Shown here: positions 1 through 12,910 of the stretch, one piece after another
How positions within the stretch are numbered: the first letter of the stretch is position 1
Layout of the letters: each line of letters starts with the position of its first letter
Assembly (NCBI RefSeq): GCF_041146395.1
Contig: NC_090986.1
Coordinates: forward strand, 42,568,001-42,632,000
Direction: 5' to 3'
DNA length: 64,000 bases
From: Eulemur rufifrons
Lineage: Eukaryota > Chordata > Mammalia > Primates > Lemuridae
The notes under the pieces: generated by a model
What the model was told of the DNA's origin: nothing
The model's input: the letters and a program-made list of their open reading frames with translations, nothing else
The model's database searches: none
Translations under genes and position numbers: made by a program

Positions 1-2950
1 AAGCTTATGCATTTCAACTAGAAATTCTTTGCTATGTATCACTACCTGATAAGGCATATACATAGCATTATATATATAAAAATATATATGTATCATACCA
101 CATATATTCTACACCATTCAAACCTAACAGAATTAATAATACTTCTTTAATATCATCTGATACCTAGGTCATATTCAAAATTCTAAGATTACTTAAAAGA
201 TATATATTCAGTATGTGTAGTCAAATTAAACCAAGACCCAAACAAGGCCCTCCTACATTGGGTTGTTATCTCTTATGTCTCATTCTCAATTTTCAGTCCA
301 CTTTTTCTTTTTTTTAGTTTTTTCATTATTTTCTACTTTATTTTTTTCTTTCATGCTAGATGTATTTTTAAGATTTTTTTCAGAACTTATTCTAATATAA
401 TCAAAGGACATGAAACAATCAAATAGGTAGATCATCTTTTAAAATTTGGATGGACTACATACAAAATTAAATGGACTTAATATTTCATCCTTTATGTTGT
501 AAATGTCATTTATTTCTCCTCAGCTATTTTTTTTTTTTTTTTTGGTAGGGAAAAAAAAAAAAAGCCCAAGCAATTAATTAGCTCAGGAAGCATAATTTCT
601 GAATAATACTTATATCCTTTAAGTTTTTCCTATAGATGAGGCAGAACTCTAACCCTAACCTACTGATTCTCAGTCCCAAAAAATGCCCATTCTCAATGAA
701 AGGAGTCAAAACCATGCGAGTTCTAAGCTGACACATTCTTTTCAAAAGATTTGCCTCCATCCATCCAGATTTCGGAGTTGCTTTTAAATAATTACAGTTC
801 AGAAGGCATCACTTATGTGTGTTTCATCTTACATATGCCACGATTATCAAGAAACTTATGAAACATAATCTGATGATTTTCAGAATCTGGATCTGGCCTT
901 CTGAAGAGTTTTGCCAGTTAGCCAACCCTGTTTCAGAAAAACTACGTGCTAAATGGGGCACTTCATTGGCAAAGGCAGTAATTTCTGAGCTTTTATTTAG
1001 AAGAGATGAGAAAAGAAAGATAAATTGTGAAGAGAATTAGTAACACAACCTTTCAATTGCAGGTATTTCAATTGATTAACTGTCAGACCAAGCATTTCCC
1101 TAAATTCAGCAAACCAACTCAATCTGTCTTTTAAAATATTCTTTGCAATTTGTTAAGGCTTTTTGCCTAATCGAGAACACTACACCCCTACTATTAGTTC
1201 AGGTTTGATTTGTAGGTTGGAATTATTTTCCACAGAGAGATCTACACATTGCATTATAATCTGTACATTATAACCCAGTTCATTGAAACTCTTAAAACAG
1301 CCAAGGAATATGCCAGAAGATTTTAAATAGGTACACAAATGATAGTTGAAGATGTCTTTCTTATTGTCTTCAAGATTTGTTACAATTATGATATCCCTTC
1401 ATGCTCTGAACTTAAATAGAGTAGCTCCCCATAAACTATTTCTTTCCAACATGGGTAAGAAACTTTCATTCAACATTAACAGATGCTGACTGGGGGACTA
1501 TTTGGAAAGGACAGGTTGTACACCTGCAATCTCATTTCTTAGAACCTATTAAAGTAATTTTCAGCTAAAATCCCTATTTACTCACAGAAACAAGAGGGAT
1601 AAAACTGGCAGTTTTCTAGCCACATGGAGTATGCTGTTCTCTACCGTTGATCTTGATAAAGCAACCTCAGTTTCACAAACCACTGAAAAACTAGAATTTA
1701 ACCGGCTGGCAGAAGAGCCAAAGCATCAATATGTCTTCAAATGGAGGTCAGGGAGAAGTTAAATTACTGAGCAAATGGGTAAAAATCTCTCCCCTAACGT
1801 ATAGCCTAATTTTTCAGTACATCTCCAGACAACATCGTATGGCTACAGTCGTTTAAATCATTTTATTTCTACATTTTGCTTCATACTAAAAGGAGGATGG
1901 GTCATATGTGACATTGGTGCTCAAAATGGGCAGCAATATATAAGTAAGAACACCTTCTCTGACACAATACTATTGTCAGGGAAGCAACCATCTCTCCTGC
2001 AGGACAGATACCACCAATCAGGTCAAAAATACATGGGAGTTTCCTCATGGTTTTATTCATCTCTGCTAATAGGCAAATCCCTCAGCCTCTGCAGTCAGAA
2101 TGGCTCCTGTCCAAATGGGCTTTCATTACACACAAGAAGCTTTCTTGCCTCTCTTTTTCTCATAACCAAAGGTTTGTGGTCATGGAATCTAAAACCTTTG
2201 ACAGGAGGAGCCTGGATGGTAGATCTGATGGCTCAGGCTAGCAGCCTAGGTTTGGGCCATGCCCAAAAGAAGGAAGCATCAAAGATCTAGAGAAGTTTAT
2301 ATCACATGGACACAGCAGACACAGTAGACACAATAAATGTTGCTAACCAGCAACCGACTATATACAGTCTCTATAATCTCCTTTCTTTGAGGATAAAGCA
2401 AAGGCTTATATTTTTAAAAGACACTGAATAACTAAAGAGCAATAGATTATAAATTGTTAGTAAAACTAAAGGTGGGGCAAAAATGGAATTGCAGGACTTC
2501 CACAGGGTTACTAGTGAAACAAGGCATTGCACAAAGACTCTGAGACTGGAGAGGGTCAAATGAAGAACTCCTGCCCCTGACAGAGGGGATGTCCTGGGCT
2601 CAGGCTCAACCTGTAGATTGGGATACATGTAGAAATAGGAAAAATGTATGTCCAAGAACTAAGGGGAGGAGCTAGCCCCAATTCATAACTGAAATAAACA
2701 CTTTTTAGGGAGATTATCTTTCTTCTGTGACATCCTCATTTGATTTTCTGAAATTTAATATCAACTTGCAGTGAGTGTTCTTTTGAGCACCGCGAAGAAG
2801 CACAAGGAATACCTTTGCCATTTCTAAGACAGAGACTGTCAAAACTATTAGGGTACAGTATCACAGTGTCACCTTTCTTTTCTATAATGCTATGGCAGAC
2901 ACTGCTAATTGTTGCCTGCTTATATTTGTTCAGCCCTTTTTCCTTCTAAA
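1..2950. other. Unassigned AT-rich interval, no gene seen
   Basis: I see no exon-like frame, RNA gene or clear repeat here. A T-run followed by an A-run at 525-563 can fold on itself and may be a retroposon tail junction. The longest frame (1973-2290, plus) has no recognisable motif and a second frame overlaps it in another phase, so I treat both as chance. Confidence 0.5.
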
Positions 2951-2956
2951 AGAACC

Positions 2957-3315
<359 letters not shown>

Positions 3316-3469
3316 AGAACTCTGATTTTTTGTTTGGTTTTTGGCTTGCAATGTATGTAATGAGAAAAAAAAAAAAAACCAAACCCTGCTTTTTCCAGGC
3401 ATACTTGCATCAGGAAACAATGTGATGAAGCAGAAGCCCACTGGGTAGAGATTTTGAGAGCACTGCACA

Positions 3470-3770
3470 AGGGAGCAGAATCAGCTGGTGTGCATCCTTT
3501 GCCTTGCAGTCCTCCCCTCTGTCCTTCGTGGAATATACACCCAACACTGATTGGTGGCCATGAAGCAAAACCAGAAATTAAGAAAACTGGTAGAGCTGAA
3601 AGCTAGAGGGAACTGACTCCTGGGTGACACTGTAGAATGCCATACCAGTCCTGGACTACCTGACTCCAGACATTTTTATGTGAGAAAATAAAACCCCTAA
3701 TGTATTTAAGCCCAGGCTTTAGAGGTTTCTGATGCTCATAGCCAAACACATCCCCAAGTGTATTTCATTC
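3470..3770 (+). repeat. Probable old MaLR/MLT-like fragment
   Basis: The ending, with an AATAAA at about 3688 followed by a tail of the kind gatgctcatagccaaacaca, resembles the 3' end of an ancient dispersed repeat that seems to recur at 9420-9830 and perhaps at 16.0 and 42.6 kb. The assignment is by remembered texture only; a repeat-library search would settle it. Confidence 0.35.
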
Positions 3771-4039
3771 ATTAATATAATATGTTACATATACTGTAAT
3801 AGCTTATTAACATTTGACTATGTAAAATCCTCTGGATTAGGAATTATTATTACAAGACCAGTATGAATTACCTAGCATTGAATCTTTTCATTATCTCGAG
3901 TTTTTCTCTCCCACTTACATCACAAATCCAATTCCTCCCCTGCACCCCAAGTCGTTCTGGCCTCTCTTCTCCATATGCATCACTATTGCCTTTCCTCACC
4001 CGCACTGTTGCAAAGACCTCCTGATTATTCTTTCTGCTT

Positions 4040-4160
4040 TCAGGCTCATTCATTAATTTATGCATTCAACAACTCGTTATGGAGTGTCAAGCACAATAGT
4101 AGATGCTGGAGAAGAGTAGTGATGCAGATATATGTGGCTCATGTCATTGAACAGCTTGGA
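4040..4160 (-). repeat. L2: L2 3'-end fragment, minus strand
   Basis: The stretch from attcattaatttatgcattc through the words for size, site and gain of counts matches the reverse complement of the L2 3' end, which begins attcattcaacaaatattta and passes through gagtgcctactatg-like text. It is strongly diverged. A plus-strand L2 piece begins about 30 bases later, so the two were separate insertions or were rearranged. Confidence 0.55.
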
Positions 4161-4185
4161 ATTTTCCTACTTACCATCGCCAGTG

Positions 4186-4570
4186 ATCTTCCCAAAATGT
4201 AAATATGATCATGTCAGTCCCTATTTAAAATCCTAAAATGACTTCCCATAACTTATAACTAAAACTAAAAGCTTTAAATTTCATGTGAGGTCTTTCAGAA
4301 CCCTGCAATATGGTACCTCTCCAGCCTCATCTCACCACCTTCCATCACCTTCTTCTTCCACGTTCCCTATTTTCAAGTTCAGTGAACTGTTTGCTAGGTA
4401 ATATATATATAAAGTGCTTTATGCAGGGCGGGCAAAAATAGGCACTTGTAAAATGTGGCTTGCCTTCCTCAGCCTTTCTCCAAACACACCATATACTTTC
4501 AGACTCTCTGAGTTTGCATATTAATTTTGCCTGAAATTTCTCTCCCAGGAGACCTATTCAGAGTTCGGCT
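4186..4570 (+). repeat. L2: L2 fragment, plus strand
   Basis: The order gatcatgtcagtccc, aaaatgacttcccat, ccctgcaatatggtacc, tctccagcctcatctcacc follows the plus-strand L2 ORF2 end to 3' UTR. About 15-25 percent divergence is apparent by eye. It gives no coding potential today. Confidence 0.7.
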
Positions 4571-4699
4571 TCAATGCTGTGAGCTCTCGAAGTCTCTGAT
4601 GATGGAGAGAGTCAATTTTTATGTTTTGTATGTTCCTTCCACATCCTGGAACAGAGGAGTTACTAAAAATGTTAAAAAGGATGATTCATAACTGTACTT

Positions 4700-7600
4700 A
4701 ATTCACTTCAGATAAATTAGGTTTCTGGGTGCTGACTGTTAATAGTAATACACTGTTGGAAGAAAGATCGAGGAAGATTCTTTAGAACTGGCCATAATGG
4801 GAAGCTGATAGCAGATTCCCAGTAAACCAAAGGCAGTTAAAATACCTAATGCAGCAAGTGCAACTAATTTAATTAATTCCACATTTATTTAGCATCTAAT
4901 ATATGGCCCTAGGTGGAGTTGCTGACAAAGCAGACAGATTGATATAAAACAGGGGTTTTCCTGGACAATTGGGAAAGAGGAAAAGGTATAAGTGGAATGA
5001 GGCAAGAGAGTTGATAGTATAGATAAGAAAATAAGTTAGCAGGCCCCTGAGTTTAGATTAGACAAGGAAGGAAATGAAAACCCAAAGAGACTGACAAAAT
5101 TGGGAGAACGTCAAGAGATTAAGCAACTGAATGTCTCAATGCAGTCAGAGAATCAAGGTAGTAGATGTAATGTAAGAAAATGCTAGAACAGGAGATCGTG
5201 ATTAGGAAATGGGAAATCTGAGTTGAAGGTTTCAGTGCCACATCAGTCCCTCAGCAGTCATGGGTATGGAGTGGAGTGAGGGTTGCAAACCCTTGCTGGT
5301 GAGGATGACAGGGCACCATGAGGCTAGAAAATTGGGCATTTGTCCCTGTAGACAGACAAGTCTTCCAGAATAATAGCTAGATGTGGAGTAAAGAGAAAGA
5401 ATGTCAGTCAAACCATAAATTCTATGTATTTATAGAAGATTGTCTATGGGGAGGCAGAGAGGGTAGTAGAGCTAAATAGCTTAACCCTCCTAGGACAAGA
5501 GATATTTATGCAATGATGGGGGAACAATGCTTTGGAAGCAGTGCAGGGGGGATTCCCTCCCCCTCCATATCACTCACGCATGTACCAAAACCTGATGCTG
5601 AAAAGGAGGAATAATTAGTTCTACTTGAAAGCACCAAGGGAAATTGTATTCTTGGGAGAAAATCAGGTTTAAACCAATTTCAAGAAGGTGTAATGAGTCT
5701 TCTGTGAAGACGATTAAGATGATGGAATTTTTCTTCATCATGAAATGGAATTTCTTGAAGACATAAAATATTGCAAGAGAGTTGAATAGTAGGAGGCTGG
5801 CCAGGGAAGAGGAAACACAGAAAATCATTGGCATAGAAATATGGAAAGAGTAAATAGCCTGAGGTGTTTTCTTTTTGGCAAGGATGCTGGGATGTGAGGC
5901 ACAGCGGAATTAATTGGCATCAAGGTTTTAAGGAAACACCTGGAACAAGTGCGTTGCAGGCTGGCTCGGGCTGATCTGCAAGTATGCTTTAGGACAGCTA
6001 GTATTAGCCTTCTGGGGCCTCTGCTCTGGGTCCATATGTAAACATTGTTGGGTAGTTGTTATGGTGTCTCTAACGAAATTTTAACCCAGGCAGATTGGAA
6101 TTAAAATTACATAGTTTCCAGGCAGATTGGAATTAAAATTACATAGTCTCCAGATACTCCCCTCTTGGTGGAAACCTCCCAATGAGAGGGATGACTCGAG
6201 CTTTTGAAGGGATATGCTGTGGCCTGGATGGGTCTCATCTTGGGGATACTCCCGGCATCATCAAACAGAGGTGAGATGCAGGAAAAAGAAACTCTCACTC
6301 TCAGAGACATAAAAAGGTCAGAATATCAACTAATCATTGAGTCTGATCCATAGGAAGCACAAAAAAAGTATTTGTTGAAGGAATTATAGGTTTTACCTTT
6401 CTGTTAGAAAATAGAAGTTTTGACAGTACATTTTCAAGTTGCTGAAAAGGACAGGAGGAAATAATTTAATACTGGTCATTCTTTCTGGCTGCCCTCTATC
6501 TAGTTGGGGGAGTTCCCATTTTATGAGTGAGGGTTAGAAACAAATGCCAGACTCTCATTTGTACAGCCTCCCTTGTAGGTCAGGAGTATGTATAAGACTT
6601 AGGCCCAGCCAATAAGATGCAACTTCCCAGGATTTACATGGGGATCCAGATATGGAATGGCAAAGAAATCATCCTTGTGGCAGGGGGTATGGAGGCAAGT
6701 TTAGATTCCCGGAGCAGTGGCAGTGGCAGTAGCAGCAGGAGTGCCCAGTGCTCTGTGCTGGTGGCATCAGCAGTGTGAGCTGCAGCATGTTGTGGTTAGT
6801 GGCAGTGGAAGTTGTGCTCCCACCCAGCCACTTCCACACGTGATTTGTGCCATTGTGTCTGACTACACATCTTCTGATCATGGCTTTTCATTTCCATATG
6901 ATTCCTACCCAATACTCTTTTGGAAAATTCAATTTTTCCTTAAATTGGGTAGATTTGGTTTCTTATTCTAGCAACTAAAAACCTCACCATTGCAGGTGTT
7001 TGAAGTAGAAGTGAGTGTTGAAAGTAACAGAGACTAATATGAGTAAAGGGGTAGATGGAAGAAGTTCTATAGATGGCAGTGAGAAACCGGGCTGGGAAGT
7101 TGTGACTCCTTTTACGAGGCTGTGAAGACATCAGTTAAACCATCTGTTGCTCTTGAACACAGACCACAGGCCTAGGGAGGCACTGGGCTTAGGGGAAAAT
7201 GGCAGACACATCAATGGATGCATTTCAGGGAGCTTCCAGGGGAAAGAAACAAGTTAAGACTGAGGATGGGCCACCTTAAAGAGGGAAGCAGGGGATTTAG
7301 CAGCAGCAGATAAATTTAAGCCAAAAGACAAGCTTAATTTTCCAGGCCTGTCTTAAACAATCTTTATAAAGTCATTTCTACCAGACAGAGAGAAAAACCC
7401 AGATGGCCACGATTGGATTATGGGTATTGCCTTCCCACCCGAGGTTATTGTTTTACATTGCCTCAGGGCAGAGGTCATTAATCTGAGGTCTAGGAGGACC
7501 GACAACATGTAGAAGTCCATGGCATGGAGTCAGGAATTCTCAGACTCACAGTCTATTTCTAGAGAAGATCGTTGGCTGTGTTATTAGCCCATGGAATTGA

Positions 7601-8249
7601 CTGGAAGCACCTGAAGCCTACTGAGTTCTCACAGGAATTGTATTACCAAAGAAAGCCCAAGGTTAATAAACAATGGCCTGAGACCTCTGGGACATCAAGG
7701 CAATTCCCTGAGCTCCTAAAATCCCACCGACAGGATGTAGAATACTAAAGCTATATAGCCCCCAGAAAGGGCATTTTCCCCAATATTTATCCCCAATGTT
7801 GTCATACATGAGAATTGTATCATTCTGGGGAGGATAACTGCCCTAATAACTAGACCTGATATTTAAATGTCTCAAACACAGCAGGAATTTGTTTTGTATT
7901 CTCGTAACGGAACTGAAAGAGTGAAAAGGTAAGTGGTGCAGCCTTCATCCACCTGGTAATTCAAGGATCCAAGCTGAAAGAGGCTCTGCTATAGTCAACA
8001 CTTAAGTTTATCAGGTGTCTCCACTTTAATGAGCTGGAAAGGGGAAAAACAAGACATAAGACATATGCTGGTGGTTTTAGGAGCCCAAGCTACAAGAGAT
8101 GCATGGCATTTCCACTAGATTCTATGAGATCTAGCTCAGTCTATGTGGCTGCAACTAAACACAAGGAGGGCTGGGAAAGGTGGCCTGGATGTGTAGCCAG
8201 AGGAAGAAGAAAGAGATATTAGAGAGCAGTAAGCCATTTGTACCACGAA
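4700..8249. other. Unassigned interval with a 32-bp tandem duplication
   Basis: No gene is recognised. An L2-like scrap may start near 4880 (catttatttagcatctaat). At 6086-6149 a 32-bp unit beginning ccaggcagattgg occurs twice in tandem with one difference near its end. A GC-rich patch with agcagtggcagtggcagtag (about 6713-6736) gives spurious serine- or cysteine-rich frames on both strands. The rest looks like unique or very old repeat sequence. Confidence 0.45.
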
Positions 8250-8260
8250 AGACAATTCCT

Positions 8261-8560
8261 GGCTGAGTGTAGTGGCTCACTTTGGGAGGCCGAAGCAGGA
8301 CTGCTTGAGGCCAGGAGTTTGATACCAGCCTGGGCAATAGCAAGACCCAGTCTCTACAAAAAGTAAAAAAAAAAATATATATATATATACATATATATAT
8401 ATGGCTGGGTGTGGTAGTTCCAGCTTCTTGGGAGGCTGAAGCAGGTGGATCGCTTGAGTCCAGGAATTTGAAGTTGCAGTGAGCAACGATGACACCACAA
8501 CACTCTAGCCCAGGCAACAGAATGAGACACTGTCTTTAACAAAAAGAAAAGAAAAGAAAG
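8261..8560 (+). mobile_element. Alu: Old Alu dimer with target-site duplication
   Basis: The left monomer starts ggctgagtgtagtggctc and the right monomer restarts near 8403 after an (AT)n spacer that grew from the middle A-tract. The tail is (AAAAG)n at 8540-8560. It is flanked by 11-bp duplications, agacaattcct at 8250-8260 and agactattcct at 8561-8571, one mismatch apart. The left monomer has lost a segment (gcctgtaatcc-type text is missing). Its decay suggests an AluJ-age copy. Confidence 0.93.
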
Positions 8561-8787
8561 AGACTATTCCTGAGAGAAGAACTGGAGCTGTACAATTGGG
8601 TGACCAGGTTCCTCTCTCTACTGGCAGGATAGGAAGTCCTTGCTACTCCCAATCAACAGAATATAAGTGCTATGGACAAGAGACTGTTGTAAGTTGTTTC
8701 CTATTATCTCTTTTTCAGAATTGGAGTTGATTTGTAGGGTGGAGGGCAGGGGAAGAGTTTATTCTGTTATGTTAGTAATGAAAACTT

Positions 8788-9072
8788 TTTTTCTGAGACA
8801 GCGTCTCCCCGAGTAGACCACAGTGGCATCATCATAGCTCACTGCAACCTCAAACGTGGGCTCAAGCGATCCTCTTGCCTCAGACTCCCGGGTAGCTGGG
8901 ACTACAGGCGCCCCCCGCAACATCCAGCTAACTTTCCTAATTTTTCTATTTTTTAGCAGAGACGGGTCTCAGTCTTGCTCAGGCTGGTCTCAAACTCCTG
9001 AACTCAAGCAATCTTCCTGCCTCAGCCTCCCAGAGTGCTAGAATTACAAGCGTGAGCCACTGTGCCTGGCCT
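8788..9072 (-). mobile_element. Alu: Old Alu dimer, minus strand
   Basis: A minus-strand Alu with a short T tail, gagacagcgtc at about 8795 and the ggccaggcac-type 5' end at 9061-9072. Perfect 9-bp flanking duplications, tgaaaactt at 8779-8787 and 9073-9081, fix the boundaries. Several internal deletions and substitutions indicate an old copy. Confidence 0.94.
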
Positions 9073-9419
9073 TGAAAACTTGTTTTTAAGCCATATGTTC
9101 GTTCACACATCATGATGGAAAAAGTCAAAAATAAAAACCAAAAAAATCTTAGATATAGAATTGAGTATTGATCGATGAAACTGTGGATTATCCTTCTTTA
9201 GGGCGGTGTGAGTATATTTTAGGTAGATGTGAGAACTTTTTACCAAGTATGAATGGGACAAAGGGCACATATTTAGATGTTGATTGGACAAAGTGTGGAC
9301 CTGCAGGAAGCATTTTCAATTGCTCACCTAACATCCATTTCTCTGCTTCCTCTATTTGGGCATAATTAAAATTTTGTTCCGGGGACTGATTTTCTTCTTG
9401 ACTTTATTTCATCAACCAT

Positions 9420-9830
9420 GGTCATCTCCTTCCCTTTGCCTGTGGTCAGGGAAAGGCATGGGATGGAATTCTGGCCAATGAGACATTAGGGGAAATCTGC
9501 TGGATGGCTACAAAAGAAGGTTTCATTACTAATAAAAAAGACTCATGGAGAGAAAGGGACCTCTTGTCCCCTTTGACCTTGAGTCCTTTGACCTTGTTGT
9601 GAATGAGTATAGTATCTGGAACTGTGCCAACTTTGTGTGACCTTGAGGGGAGCTGACTGAGGTGAAGTTGGCAGCAGAAAGTCAGAGCCAAAAGATGGAG
9701 AGAACTTCAATTACAACTATGGTATCATTAAGCCACTAAATTTATTGACTGGCACACATTAGTATTTAAGATATTTTGAATGGGGGTTCTGTTTCTTTTA
9801 GCTGAAATCCTCTTAGTTGATAAAGCTCCT
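9420..9830 (+). repeat. Ancient MaLR/MLT-like LTR fragment
   Basis: The words ggccaatgagaca, gctggatggctac and aaaagatggagagaac, ending in cattaagccactaaattta, are typical of mammal-wide MaLR-class solo LTR remnants on the plus strand. The boundaries are approximate and no target-site duplication is visible. Confidence 0.45.
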
Positions 9831-11950
9831 TTGTGCTGTCCAGTCCATATATTCCATATCACACATGAGGAACCTAATGTTTAGTGCCTCATTGCTGAAA
9901 ATACGTTTTTATATCTGATGAACCTATGTTATCCTTTGTAGATGAAGACAGCACTGAGAACACATGCCTGTGGAGATCCATGTGTGTTTTTCATGAAGGT
10001 GATAAATTTGGATTGACCCATCTACATTGTCTCACCCAGTTCTCCTCATACTTGAAATACATATTGATAGACAGCTGGCTGGTGTCAATGGTATAGTGTG
10101 TGGCTATGAAATGGACCAAAGTTATATTAGAATAAAACCTGTTATCTTGGCTTCATGAGGATGGTGGGCTAACTCTGAGAGTGAATAACTTCATCATAAG
10201 AGCTTCAACATGGAGTGGACTGAGAATTCTCACTCAGGTTCTATTATATACTAATTATATTGCTTTGGACAAATAAATAGCATTAGAAATAAAGCTGTGC
10301 AGATGTGGGTGGCTTACATGGTATTTTAAGATCCAGTGTTTGTGTTTCGTTTTTTGTGGGGCTTTTTTTTAGCAGCTGAGCATTTCCTATAAATGTTTCT
10401 GAAGTTACTGCAGACCATTTTCTTTCCACTCTGTTTTATTATACTCTACTTCCACCTTTCAATTATTGTGAATGTGTAATGATGAAAATAACTACTATAA
10501 ATAATGCGCTGACTTTTTATATCATCTTTCTAACAAAGAGAAAAATGCATGCTGAGCTGCTGGGAGAACCGGGTGGCAGCTGCTGCAAAGTCTCAACAGG
10601 CAGAGATGTATGGACTGTTTGGGAAGAAGTGGTTTCTCCTATTTGGGGTGAGAGGGGAGGGAATGCATATAGCAGCTACATTGATGTTTCAGAGTCCCTC
10701 CCCTCCCCCCTCCCCGCTTTTTCAACATGGCCAATCTCCTAATAATATGTGGAACATCTAAGAACACCAAGAACTTCCTTTGCTTTTCCCTTTTTCTTAG
10801 GAGCTTTAGGAACCTCAAGAAGATAGTGAAGGCAACAGTATGGATTTGCACAACCTTGGCCAGAAAATGTGATAGTTTCACTCCTTGAGCAAGGCATTAA
10901 TTCAGTAAAATCTCAGCTCACCTTATTCTCAAAGGATGGATTGTTCTGGAAACAACATGAGATTTGGAAGGAAGAAACCTTGCTGAAGCCTCAGCTCTGC
11001 CAATTATGAGCTTTATAATTTGCTCATGTAGCTTCACCTATATCTAAAATTAAGGCACTAACAACCAAATTATGTATTCATTTATTTTCTTATACTATCC
11101 CCTTTCAAACACTTGAAGCAGATTATGAAAAATTATATATGCAATATCACCTGAGGCTGATGAGTCAGAAATAGACAATCAGAACAAAGAAAAGGGAGAA
11201 ATCATGCTAACTATAAAGATTGATATAATGGCCAAAAATATTCATCACATTAGAATCTGAGGTTCCTAGAGGCCAGAGCATGAAAGGATAAATTAAGTTA
11301 CTTTTATGTGGTTTATATTAAGGAGAATGAGTATCAGTTCTTCTAAGAATGTGTAGTATTTCCTGCTACTGTATTTTCAAAGAAATTGAAAATTTACGAG
11401 GATAATAATGCCCAATTCCCAGAGTTGTTAAAAGCATTAAATATATGAAAGCCTTTATAAATTGTAAACAATTATTCTAACAGTTTATAATAGCAACAGT
11501 AAATAATAATAAATTATTATTTAATAATAATTAATATGTAAATATTAATTAAACATACTTCCAGAAACTAAAGTTGAAAGCAGAGAGCAGAATTTTAACA
11601 TTTTAATTCCTTTCAGGGGAAAGCATTTTTATAATCTACTCTATGCTTTCCTGCCTTCTTGAGCAGATCATGCAGGGCATAATTTCACTTTTAAAGGGGA
11701 TTTGAGAGTTCGTCATCATAAATATCGATGGTTGTAGTTTGCAGTGTCTATAGCTGAAAATGTAGATGTGAAAAAATTACGGGGCATAGAAGGGTGAATG
11801 GAAAGGGCTACACCAATGGATCTGATACTTGCTTTTTAGGAAAAAAAATCACCAGTATTTGTTTGCTTTTAAACAATTTGACTCTCCTAAAGGTGGAGTG
11901 AAAAACGTGCAGCTGTTGACCCCTTGGGCAGTGTAACACAGCTGTTTTTC
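9831..11950. other. Unassigned AT-rich interval
   Basis: No gene or clear repeat was recognised. Short frames near 10479-10881 overlap on both strands and show no motif. A TAATAA-rich patch at about 11490-11545 is low-complexity sequence. Confidence 0.45.
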
Positions 11951-11957
11951 TGTAAAA

Positions 11958-12237
11958 CTAATTAGCAAAACTGAAGTTGAAGCAAGCAGCCTTCTCCCAA
12001 GTGATTTTTTCACCCTCCAGACAATCTTCACGTTCATCTTCCTCCTCAATGCCATGCAAAGCATTATCTTTTGTTTCTGCATCCCAACTTAATAGTCCAG
12101 GGGCATTTTCATGTCAGCGAGTAGTTCCACTTTTGCTTCATTTATACAATATGAGGATGGGATACATAAGAGGAATATACTTCAATAAGTTGTCCAATGG
12201 CAAAGTCCAGTGGCTTAATATTAATAATGTCTACCAG
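11958..12237 (-). pseudogene. Frame-shifted coding-like remnant of unknown origin
   Basis: On the minus strand two protein-like stretches follow one another in different frames. From 12237 to 12142 the reading includes QLIEVYSSYVSHPHI and then meets TAA. From 12107 to 11958 a 49-codon frame includes SWDAETKDNALHG and the acidic run GIEEEDEREDCLEGEK before TAG. Between them (about 12140-12105) a third frame reads EAKVELLADMKM. This pattern, with sensible protein text hopping frames through small indels, is what a decayed processed pseudogene or dead exon looks like. I do not recognise the parent protein. A chance origin is possible because each piece is under 50 residues. A young Alu inserted just beside it at 12274. 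Confidence 0.35.
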
Positions 12238-12269
12238 TTGCACATCATTTTAAAACTTACTGAATACTT

Positions 12270-12652
<383 letters not shown>

Positions 12653-12699
12653 TCACAGTTACTCTGTGTGTGTGTTAGTGTTCTCTCCATTTTATAGAT

Positions 12700-12910
12700 A
12701 GACTAAGATATACCTGGATTTGTATCCTAGCTCTGCCCTTTGTTAGCTATGAGAGCTTAGGCAGACTCACTTAATATTTTTATGAATCAGTATCCTCACC
12801 TATAAAATAGGAATAAATACTTACATAAATGAGTTCATATCTGCGAAGTACCTTTCACAGTGTCAGACATACAATAGGTACATAATAATGGTCATGATTA
12901 TTATTACATT
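12700..12910 (+). repeat. MIR: MIR SINE
   Basis: Contains the MIR core order tggatttgtatcctagctct, gttagctatgagagctta, agactcacttaat, cctcacctataaaatagga, ending with cacagtgtcagacatacaat. Plus orientation, moderately diverged. Confidence 0.85.

Noticed and set aside
648..660. Telomere-like aaccctaacc
   Set aside because: Only about one and a half units; not an interstitial telomeric repeat.
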